Assembly (NCBI GenBank): GCA_013397075.1
Contig: VWZS01002022.1
Location: 1,750,489-1,814,488 of the forward strand
DNA length: 64,000 nucleotides
Direction: 5' to 3'
From: Rhabdornis inornatus
Taxonomy: Eukaryota > Chordata > Aves > Passeriformes > Rhabdornithidae
This document shows positions 29,301 through 39,175 of this stretch, in pieces (positions within the stretch are counted from its first letter, which is position 1; each line of letters begins with the position of its first letter). The translations under genes and the position numbers were made by a program. The notes under the pieces are model-generated. The model did no database searches and was not told the origin of the DNA. It was given only the letters and a program-made list of their open reading frames with translations.

Positions 29301-31133
29301 ATCCAAAGGATCCATAGTGACAAGAACTTGATCAAAATAGAGAAACCAACACCCCCCGCCAACCAACAACAAACATTATCTTCTTCAAATCAAGAGTGCA
29401 CTGTCCAACCCTAAAATCCTCAGTGTCAAATTTATATATGGAATACTTTAAACACACACAGAGTTCAACATGAACCCAGGTTTTGTGACATCTTCCAGGC
29501 CAGATTTCTTTATGTGCAGACTGCACTTCTGTTTACAAACCCAATTATCCCCTACAGAACCCTCACAGTGCAGGTTGATCTGGTGTTACGCACATGTAAA
29601 TCAGACACAGCACTTACTAATCTCAGAATTCTAAGGTGATATTACCTCCCACGCCAATGCTGCTGCTCTTTTTGACAGACATCATCTACTGCAGCAGATG
29701 CTTAATTTATTAAATTGATACACACCAGGAACAGGCAGGAGACTCACAAGCACATTTAATCTGAGCACTCAGGCTGCAGTGACGTGGATAAAACAAACAG
29801 CTTTTGCTGAAGGGAGCTGCCTCTCTTTTCCAGAAGCTGGAATTGACCCCTACTTACGTCACTTAAGGGAATTAATCTTCCAGAAAATTAAGCTGATGTT
29901 GGTATGATCAGAAAAGCAGCAGAGAAGACACAAGGAAAAAAGGTGGTTACGCACAGCCAGGACAGAGGAAGGTATACGGAAAACCTGGACCTTTCCATGG
30001 CTCCTTGCCATTAGATCAATGTGAAATCAAAGGTTACACACACACAGTGTCAGCCACAAAGTAAACAGTAACAAAATAGATGTCTCCAAGCCACATTAAC
30101 ACTTTCAAGTTTTAGAAAGAGACAAATCCATGGTTAATTCCTGCATCGTCTCAAAACCAAATGCTGCTTGTAAGCAGCTGGTTTGCACCAAGTTTGCTAC
30201 AGAAGGAAGCCAATGGTTTGTAGCACTGCACCGTAACATTTCTGCAGCTAAACCTTACAGTGAGATCAGGATGAGAGGGAGAAGACAGGTCTGATGTGCA
30301 GGATGATTTCCACCTGTCCCCACCCTGCCATCCGACACTGTGTGACTGCAGCTACGCTGGATGGATGAAGAAGTTGCCACCCCACTTCATCTCTTCCACT
30401 GCTCATTACCTTCAAATCTCCCAGCATAACTGCGTGTTTAGTCACTTCCTAACCCAGTTCTGTCAAAATGATTCCCGTTAGAAAATCTGTGTTTCAGCTT
30501 AACTCAGATTATTTTTGACAGAACTTGTTTAGCGGATGACTATAAATGCAAGTACCAGAAGATCTGAGAACATTGTAACCTTTAGAGCTCAGAGAGGAAA
30601 TAGCGAGCAGTGGAGCCAGCTACCCCTGTTCATGGCTGTGCTGCTGCAGGAGAAGCACATTCATCACTCCTATAGGTCTGATCTGTCAGCCTGCCTGAGC
30701 AGGGAAAGCTGTGTATCGAGGGTGGCATCTTTAAAGAAAATAAATCAGGAAATCTATAGACTACTTATTTTACTGCTTAAAATGTCAGGTTGGGGTTTAG
30801 TGTCCAGAAATTAAAATAATTTGTTATAACTGCCTGCAATTCTGTTGTATAATGAGAAGGAAAGGCAGATGCTGCTCAAAAGATATTAATAAATGTGACA
30901 TTTCTGTGGAGCTAATGGATAAATACCAACCCTGCCTTCTTATCTTAAATTACCATAACAAGGCCTGAAAACTTATTTAATTGCTTTCTATGTATGACTG
31001 ATGTGAATACAATGTCCGTGTTTTTACTTGTTACATGGCAAAAAAAGTGAGAAAACTACCACCAAAATGCAGCATGCAATTACCGTGACACAATCCACAA
31101 CACTGACAGGAGCGGGACTTGAGATCTCCTTAC

Positions 31134-31217
31134 CTTTTATTAACAGGCTTCTCATCCTTGTCATAGGGCCGTATGAACCATTTCCCAATTCTTACAAAGT
31201 TTTTATCCATCAGGCAT
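31134..31217 (-). CDS. MED13L: MED13L coding exon (exon 4 in human numbering), 84 nt
   Basis: This exon continues the Med13 N-terminal domain directly from the exon at 35554-35638. The minus-strand frame reads CLMDKNFVRIGKWFIRPY, then DKDEKPVNK, with a split codon at each end. It starts in phase 2, completing R, and ends AG| in phase 2. The next residue would therefore be S or R; the family has S (SEHLSC). The acceptor is TTGTTTTCTAG and the donor is AAG|GTAAGG. MDKN, RPY and KPVNK distinguish it from MED13, which has MNRN, KPY and KPINK in my memory. Relative to remembered human MED13L it has I for V in KWF(V)RPY and D for E in PY(E)KDEK, both conservative. The two exons total 169 nt, so skipping both would shift the frame. 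The downstream coding exon is not in this window. Confidence 0.94.
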
Positions 31218-33387
31218 CTAGAAAACAATTACAGCAACAATTACTACTTACATCTTAAAGCGTAATTAAAAGGAGTCTTTGAAGACAGTGACTCTGAGGG
31301 ATTAGGCAGCTGAATTTCAATCAGGTTGAAATAAAAGTTTGTAGGTTTTGAGTTCCACTTCTTGTTTTCCCACATCAGTCATAGAAAAATCCCTGTCCCA
31401 TCTCATGATGCTGTCACTGATGCTGAATTTCACACACGCATTTCCCCTCACCTTTGTCACAGTCTTTTCCACTCTGTGCCACTCTTTGCTGACTGATCCC
31501 TCATTCTATTTTTCACCTCCTCTCCTTGAACAAAGGCCATTCATTAGTACTGATTCTTTTCTATACAGTCTTTCAGACTTCAGGTGACAAAGAATATGAA
31601 TTCCCTTATTTTTGGCATGTAAATGGTATAGTAAAGGAATGATAGAAAACGGTGTTAAGGAAATATTAACAGTGATTAAATTTTCCCTTCACATGATCCC
31701 CAGCATGATTTCAGGTGCTGAAACGCCCATAATTAGTGCTTCCTCTGTCAGAAAACCTCATTCCATCAAATATACTCCCACACCACCAAAATTAGAAAAA
31801 TAAATTCCATTTTCTGTAGTCCCTTTGAAAGTCCAGTTTCTTTTTAGAAAATGCATATTCCTCTTTGAAAAAACCCCAACAGTGAGGATTCAAAGTGATC
31901 AATACCCAATTTAAATGGACAAGTTAGGGAATGCCTGGTGCCTTTCTAGGTCCACCTGTGCAGATGAATCACAGGAGCAATTTGCCAACCCTGAGTGTGC
32001 CTCATATATTAAACATGTACTTGAACATGCTGCCCAAGGGACTACACACGGAAATTCATAATTAAGGCATATTTTTCAGTAAGGTAAATAATATGCTTCA
32101 AAAATTCTGTAAAACTGGTTATTTGTTGCTAGTGGTTTATACACCATTACAAGTAATATGCAAGCCTTGCCCATACATTTCACATCTACTCAGTACTTTT
32201 TATGTAGATGAAAGAACTGGATTTTTCCACTCTCCTAAGTTTTCCAATAGTTTATTTCTATAGCAGCCGCTAGAGAGCCAAAACAAAGGGAAAAAAATTA
32301 AAAATCACATGAAACTTTCTGGGCAAGTACATTCTGCGAGGTTCAAAAAAGCTGTGTGATCTACACTTCAAAAGCATACCTAGAAGACACAGATAGGAAA
32401 TGGACGACTGACAATGTAAATACTAATATGCTCCTAATTTTTCTGTATAAACTTGGCAGGATTTTCCAAAGTTAAAGCCGAAGAAAATTCTACCAGCACT
32501 TTCTCAATTAAAGCAAAAATAATCCATTTCAGTTGAATAACCAACATCTTAAACTGAATATGAAAGCTAAGGCAGCAGAGATCTAAAAACATTGGTAGAG
32601 GGGGGGAAAAGCTTCAGCAACTATTTCCCTAGGAAATATTTGCTATCAGAGAGTCTGTCAGTGCCAGCATGTTTTATACAAACAAAAGGAAGTCTGTGAA
32701 GTTTACATCAGATCCCTAAAGAAAATAATCTGTCGTAGCAAAAAAATGTAATAAACTCTTCCCATCACACACACTTCAATGCCACATCGCAGTGTTTCAC
32801 CACAGCAGATTTTAACTGCCTCAAACTAATGCTGCTTTCCTAGAAAAAGAGTCTTCATGGGAAGATTTGTCCTTAAAAATCAGTCAACCGTCCATGCTAA
32901 ACTAAATCACGGGTTATTTAAGGAATAATCCCATATAAAATCAGAGCCATGCCTGCAGCAGCATGGATCTCAGATGCGGCTGGGTGGGCAGTTAATGATA
33001 GTATGGTTATTTTTGCTGTATAAGCACTAAAGGTAACTAGTCTTTCACAGTGAGCTGTAACAATGGACTTGTGTTACAAAAAACCCAATATATGGTCATA
33101 AAAAGCAGTTATTTAATGATATAAGGACATGAAACACCCCGCAGGCCCTGGCTTCTCTCTCTCCTCCAGGCTGGGCCGTCCCTCCCTCAGCAGTGCAGCT
33201 GTTCCGGCACTTCACTGCTGCCAGACCTCCTGAATTTCTGATTTATCCATGAAAAAATTACCTGCCAAGGGCACACCAATCGTTACGAAATGACACTGTA
33301 ATACTTTGAGTACTCATCCCTGAAATCTTGTAATGTTTTCTATACTGCCAATCAACATAAACTGAGTTAGTGTGGGTAGAGAGGGGG

Positions 33388-33422
33388 AAAAAAAAAAAAA
33401 TAAATAAATAAATAAATAAAAA
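33388..33422 (+). repeat. Poly-A plus (TAAA)n microsatellite
   Basis: A run of about 13 A is followed by about five TAAA units. Such tails can mark an old retroposed insertion, but no element body is recognisable beside it. It may be simple slippage. Confidence 0.95.
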
Positions 33423-33458
33423 CATTATCTACAATCACCCGTGTAAAGGCCCTGTTTC

Positions 33459-33800
33459 TTGCCTTTGCCAGGGTTAGGTAAAAGCAGACGCTACTGCTCC
33501 CCTCCTGCCCCGTTTTGTCCCCACATGTCCCTCGGACTCCTCCATGAGGGGCCGCTCCCCCTCACGGCTCCTCCTCCCGCCATTTCCATCCCACCACGGC
33601 CGACTCCCCTCAGGCTCCCGCAAGATCAACACGAAATAAACCCAAACCCCAAACCCCGAGCCCCAAATTCCGAGCCGCGAACCCCAAACCTCGAACCCCA
33701 AACTGCGAACCCCGAACCGCGAACCCCGAACCCCACCAACCCGCAGCTGTCCACACCAGCCCGGCACTGATGGGCCAGAAACGGAACCGAGCCTCCTCCT
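33459..33800. promoter_or_regulatory. CpG-rich block in intron 3 (possible intragenic CpG island)
   Basis: By eye this block holds roughly 25 CpG dinucleotides in about 340 bp, whereas the surrounding intron has very few. It contains CCGCTCCCC and a YY1-like CCGCCATTT near 33573. Its right half is the 7-bp array at 33644-33734, which supplies many of the CpGs, so the density may come from repeat expansion rather than promoter function. No TATA box or transcript start can be assigned. It lies between MED13L exons 3 and 4. Confidence 0.35.
33644..33734 (+). repeat. 7-bp tandem array, (RAACCCC)n, 13 units
   Basis: Thirteen consecutive heptamers run in strict 7-bp register with no indel. Units are AAACCCC, GAGCCCC, GAACCCC and variants such as GAACCGC and AAACCTC. 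Towards the 3' end GAACCCC tends to alternate with a variant, giving a 14-bp higher-order period. The minus strand is G-rich (GGGGTTY), resembles telomere-type DNA and could form G-quadruplexes. Open frames across it on both strands are products of the repeat, not genes. Confidence 0.95.
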
Positions 33801-34019
33801 TTATTATGGGGCTTTTCCTAAACAGTGCTATTTAATAAAGCCTTCACACGTTGCTATTACTTTAAATGAAGTAATTATGATGTTAAGTTCAGATTTGGCA
33901 GACAAAAGAGACATAAAAAGTGAATAACTTGAAGTAAATTCAACTATGAAACTGTAAAAATTGTAGTCAGCAGAGCAGTGAGAAGATGTTCATGTCCAAT
34001 GCTGGGACAGCAGCAATTG

Positions 34020-34119
34020 TATCAGCTTATCATGACATTAATCATATCGTCTTATCACAACATTAATCATATCAGCTTGTCGTGACATGAATTGTTTCAG
34101 TTTACCAGGACATGAACCG
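34020..34119 (+). repeat. 25-bp minisatellite, 4 units
   Basis: Four adjacent 25-bp units start at 34020, 34045, 34070 and 34095. The first begins TATCAGCTTATCATGACATT. A degenerate partial unit precedes them. Units 1 and 2 carry TTATCA (GATA-factor type on the reverse strand) and ATTAATCA; units 3 and 4 have diverged from these. Confidence 0.93.
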
Positions 34120-34743
34120 AGGCTCTCAGCAAACACCTGAGGTGTGTTCACCAATTACTGCAGGAAGAAAAAGACTTTCCAGTCACAGCTGGACAGAACA
34201 GTTCTGCTGACTCTGCCAACTGATTTCAATTAAGTTATATAAAAAAACCCCTAAATTTATTTCACAAGTTTAAAGAGGTCCAAAGAATAAAATTAGCCAC
34301 TTTACACTTAAAAGTCAGCTGGCTGGGTACCACAGATTAATAAACACATATCAAATTAATTTTCCCTTTTATACTATAAAGCTACAAAAGAACTAATGAA
34401 CATTCTAGACTTACAATTTAATTTCTATACTTTCATTCATTCTAAGTAGACTACAACTTTTATAAAAATCCCCTAAAGAGACTGATGGGATAGAAAACAG
34501 AAAATACAACAACTAATCCTTGTACCTGCAGATATGCACACAGGTAACTTGGTCACCCCATGGAAACACAGCCTTGGGAACATAATGCAAACCTCATTAC
34601 CAGTAAATCTACATCAAAGCAAACAGGACGCTAAATGAGACAAGACGAAAGTGTTTTCCATTTGCTTATTTTCTGAAAGAGAAAATATCCAAGGCTGCAT
34701 TCTACAAAATTACTGCAACACAAAGGTGCATTCTATTTTGTTG

Positions 34744-34762
34744 TTATTATTATTATTATTAT
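34744..34762 (+). repeat. (TTA)n trinucleotide microsatellite
   Basis: Six TTA units run into ATAACC. It is a simple repeat in intron 3. Confidence 0.93.
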
Positions 34763-35033
34763 AACCGCAGAGAAAGTGGGAATAGTCTAATCACATTTAA
34801 TTCTAAGAAGATATCCAAATTTGTAAGAACTAGGACGTAATACAGGAAGGTGATGATGACCTGAAGAACTGCAGAAACAGAAAGAATAAAATTATATAGC
34901 CCAAGATGCCATGTCCCACTCAACGGGCCTAAGGACAAGATAATCTTCAGCAATCTTAAAAAGTTGATAGCTGGATTAAGAAGAAAAAGGCATAAGTGTA
35001 TTAACTAATCACAGAATAACTCTGCATTCAAGT

Positions 35034-35073
35034 CATATATATATATATAAATAAATAATATATAATATATATG
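35034..35073 (+). repeat. AT-rich (TA)n/(TAAA)n low-complexity tract
   Basis: ATATATATATATA runs into AATAAATAATATATAATATATAT. It is a simple AT repeat about 480 bp from exon 3 inside intron 3. Confidence 0.92.
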
Positions 35074-35553
35074 GCTCATCAGAGCCAGGAACTGTTAAGC
35101 TTCACCCTGGATATTGTGCACAAATGTAGTCAAATTTTAACATGCTCGTAACCAGGATAATTGAGAGAAGAGAGTTAAGAGCTTTTAAGATATTATCATT
35201 TAACCTCATCAAGGCACTGAAGGTCAGATACAATTACATTCTCTAAACACTTCCAGAAGGTGAAAACTTCCGTTTTTTGGCTTTTAAAACAGCTCCTTAG
35301 CAAAAATCCGAACAGAAATATGTATCAATGTTATTGTTTGTTATCAGTGTTTAATTCGTTTGCACAGCATTTTATGACAAATTACCAGAGTTAATGACTC
35401 AAGAGATCCATCTCTATCCTGTTTTCTTGGATTCAAGGTCCAGCTCTAGAAAAATGTAGTTTAATATCCATAATAATATAATTGCTCTGTAGCTATCCTG
35501 TATGATTTTAAGTATCAAAATGAAATATTTGAGAGCACTAGAGTTTTTCTTAC

Positions 35554-35638
35554 CTTTCCAGAAGATTATGAATTGCTTTGAAGAGCAGGGTCCTACACTC
35601 ATAGGAAAGTCCATTCTCCCAGAATCCTTCTTCCACCA
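35554..35638 (-). CDS. MED13L: MED13L coding exon (exon 3 in human numbering), 85 nt
   Basis: MED13L is a subunit of the Mediator kinase module (CDK8/19, cyclin C, MED12/MED12L, MED13/MED13L), a nuclear complex that controls how Mediator meets RNA polymerase II. This exon encodes part of the Med13 N-terminal domain. Read on the minus strand, the frame gives VVEEGFWENGLSYECRT, then LLFKAIHNLLE, with the last codon split. The acceptor is a T-rich tract ending in TTTTTGTAG; the donor is AAG|GTAAGA. The exon starts in phase 1 (G|TG = V) and ends in phase 2 (AG|A = R), matching the next exon. Length and phases agree with the human exon as I recall it (about codons 104-132). One residue differs from my memory of human MED13L: F instead of L in EEG(L)WENG. 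Identity rests on recognised peptide sequence, not on a search. Confidence 0.94.
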
Positions 35639-38600
35639 CTACAAAAACACAAAATGTCAACACGCTCAGAATAGAGAAATACAAACGTTTATCCAAAACA
35701 TATCTTAAACAGCTTTAATTTTCAAAGTAGTATGTTTCATTAAACTATTTCAACTACTATCTATATCACCCAAGTGGCTTTAATCTTTACTTGACGAAGA
35801 CGCAGCCTTTGAATTAAAAAAAAAGCAAGCAAACACAAAAGCATAAAAGCAAACCCATTTGTTTGCAGCATTCAGTATGCAAGTACAGAGGTGAGGAATG
35901 CACGATCATTCTTTGCCACCACTGCTGAGAGATCCTTTAAAACTTAACCACAGATGCCGACAATCAAGAAACAAAGTGAATCATTAAAGGTGTAAAATCA
36001 ATTTACATAACTGAAACAACATGAAACAACTCCCCTGAACCTCTCGCTGTCACACTCAAGTGCAATTCCTCCATGTACTGACTTCAGCTATTGCAGTTTT
36101 AGCAATACACAGCAGATTTTATACCAAAATAAAAACTGTACACTCAGTACCGAACTGCAGAGATTTTCGAGTTTAAAAAAGTAAGTCTAATTATCTCTCA
36201 TAGCAGAGTGCAGCCTGAATTAGTCACCTGAAGGACAGACAAACCTCAGAAATATCTGCTGTCCTTACTCATGGCTTTTGGGTGCTAAAACTACCAGGAG
36301 TGGCACTATTTCTGGTATGCCTGTACCAGATTCTAAATCTTACTCAGCCAGAAGACTCAGAGTGAAAACAGATGATAAAACAACTTTTTTCAAGGAGTAA
36401 GAATTCGTTAATTATCTGAGTTCTGTCATTTCAATTATACAGGAGTAGTCGGCAGATCTTTAAAAGTGCAAACATAAAATTCTACTGCACATTAAGCACT
36501 GAATACTTCACACCCCTCCCTGGCCAATTTGCAGGACGAGACCTCCCAGCAGCGAGTCTATCGCTCAGAGATGATTATCTCAGGATAGTTTACAACCACG
36601 TTTAAAGGCAAGCTCCTAAGGAGTTAGCGTTCCATGGAAAACACTAATATTGCCAGCAGCCTTCAAAGCCTCGAGCCACTGTTCTGCTGCTTCTCCAGGA
36701 GCTGTAACTCACACACTCAGACAAGAAAAGGCACATTTTTTGCATGTGCAATGTTGTGATATGGAAATGTCGGTAACAGAGCCTCTCTCTTCGTGCAGAA
36801 TGGAAAAGCCAGGTTTTAGTACCTAAATCACCTTATCGGACAGCACAGGACTTGCCAGGAGAATGGAGACACAGAACTGTGCCCCTGGGCACAAGCAGCA
36901 GCCAAGGAGCTTTTCCTTAGAAACCTCTGCAGGCCCTTTAATGCTTGCAAGCCCTCCCTGACACCAGGGATGTAATGGGCCATGGCTATTTTACTGCACA
37001 GAACTCTGCATGGCCTCGGCTTTCATGGGTAAAACACTGTGCTTAAAGAACTCAGAACCCCCGTGCATGGCCAGAACTATTGATGTATAAATTCTCAACA
37101 GCACAGAACTACTGAAACCCCAGAAGCTGCAAGGCAGGTACAGTCTTGCATTTAAAAATTACATAATCCTTAAATATATGAAAAGCTACAGATTAGTTAC
37201 ACTATGAAAGATCACACCTGCATGAAAATTCAGTATTTAAATTAAAAACCAAATTTTTGGACAACATCATGAAGTTGACAGAACCTGCAAAAATGAAAAT
37301 AAATTTACTCTTACACAGCGGTGAGCTCTTGTCCAGTTTCACCCTATCCTAGGCTGTACTGCCAGTATTGCCTCTGCTTTAGGAACTTCATGCAAAATAG
37401 GGGAGACAAGAATCAAGTCTATGATTTTACAAGAAAGTTCCCACCACCAGTTCTGAAGTTCTCAGTCCTAAGTCCCTACCTACTCCCAGGTATACACAGC
37501 AGACTAACGGGACCCTGTCACAGTTTATTATATCTTCTCTCAGAACTATTTTCTGCAAGCTTAATTTCACAATTTCCAAAGAATTCAGATCAGACCACAC
37601 TGCTTTACACCACTGAATGTAATACTCTGCAGAGTTTGGATAATTTTAATCCAGAATTCTTTTGTGTCTGGACATCACCTGTATTCTTTTTCGCTGCTCT
37701 GTTTCCCTGGGCTACCCCAGCCTGTTACTCCTCCACAATCCCAGACATGAAAGCACTACACATCCCAGCAGGAGGGACTGGATGAGGGAATGGAAACTGG
37801 CAGCACTCCCCCTCCCTACCCGCCACCACAGCTGCATCCATGGCTGTCCTGCACTCAGGAGAAGGAATGGCTGGGAGGAAGGTGTCCAAAATCCAAGGAA
37901 AATCAAGGAAAAGCAATGTTAACCTTGCAGCCAAGTCCCGAGGGTCAAGTGTGCCATGAGGTCAGGCTGGCTGAGGAGCAGCAGTGGAGCGGGACAGGGA
38001 AAAGGGGAAAATCTGGAGTGGTATCAACCCTCAATATTCTAATTTTCTAAACTGCCTTTCTTAGTACACAGAATTCACATAAATTATATACGAAATGGAA
38101 ATAAAATTACTTCCCTATTAAATTCAACTCTAAGGATATCTTAAGACATTGCCATAACCATTTTCCTGTAATAAATAATGCCTCTAATTCCCAGATATAT
38201 TAAAGCACTATACTTACTGTAATTATCTCTAATGCTTCTTTATCCTACTAAAAAAGTACATCTTAAAATTAAGAGCATGTACATATGTCTGATGCCATAA
38301 AAACGAGGAAAAATTAGAAGTGCAGCATTTCACTTCCTCTCTGCTCTTTGGCTTCTGATCCAGGCTCCACAAGAAAAGTGTTGAAGTGACTGGAGCAAGT
38401 TATAACTTCAGAATGCATATGGTGACCAATAAAAAAGCTTGGCAAAACACTAAAAATTAGACGGTCCCTGTAAATTCCAAAGTTCCTGACACTTATAATT
38501 TAACTAGATTTTAGATTTTGAAGAGTATTTTTAATTCCTTATAGCAAATTGAAGCCTGGGAAATAGTCTCTGTCTGTCTACATAATGATTTCTAATGCTT

Positions 38601-39144
38601 TTAACAAGCAAAACGTTCAACTCCAGCCCCCCTGAGCTTTCCCATGCTCCTGATAGCATTTCCAGGCACAGCCAGCAGAACACAGGTGCTGCACAGGTTC
38701 CAAAACATGGGAACACCTCTGGCCTGTCCCGGACGCTTTTCTGTTACTTCAGTTGAAATATTTCTCTTTAGACACTGAATAACAGCTGTGAAAGGCATCT
38801 TCCAAAACAGAGAACTTCTAGGGGGACAATCAAGGATAGATGGAATGTTTTCGTGAGAGAAAGCACAACAGAGCACAGACTACATTTTCCTCCATGGAAG
38901 TCAGAGCAGAGGACAAGAGCTTGCAGAGGCAGCAAAGCAGAGGGGACAAACTGTGGGTCACTGCTTGCCAGGCCATGGGGAGACAAAGCCATGGCTCATG
39001 TGATCTCTGTTTGCAGCAATCCCATCCTGGGCAGGTGTCAGGCTGGGCAACGTCCAGGAGCCCAGGCTCCTTCTCACCAGAGTGATCTGTCAGGTGACTG
39101 CTCCTCCACTGGGACAGGTTTATACACACGTGTAGCTATAGCTC

Positions 39145-39175
<31 letters not shown>

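Larger units (their letters stand above)
23006..31133 (-). other. MED13L: MED13L intron 4, part adjoining exon 4 (non-coding)
   Basis: There is no recognised coding exon here. The stretch begins with a T13 run at 23258-23270 and includes an AT-rich inverted tract at 24037-24107 and a 16-bp direct duplication at 26301-26330. A + strand segment at 24572-24723 has strong splice-like borders and is treated as a doubtful exon. The rest is AT-rich intron sequence leading to the exon 4 donor. Confidence 0.75.
31218..35553 (-). other. MED13L: MED13L intron 3, complete (4336 bp)
   Basis: This is the whole intron between the two recognised exons, with GT at 35553-35552 and AG at 31219-31218. It contains a poly-A/(TAAA)n tract at 33388-33422, a CpG-rich block at 33459-33800 with a 7-bp array, a 25-bp tandem repeat at 34020-34119, a (TTA)n run at 34744-34762 and an AT-rich repeat at 35034-35073. 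The rest is AT-rich unique-looking sequence, in which I see no further coding potential. Confidence 0.9.

Noticed and set aside
35008..35034. AATCACAGAATAACTCTG resembling a CR1 3' tail in reverse
   Set aside because: Only about 12 bp match and no element body is adjacent.
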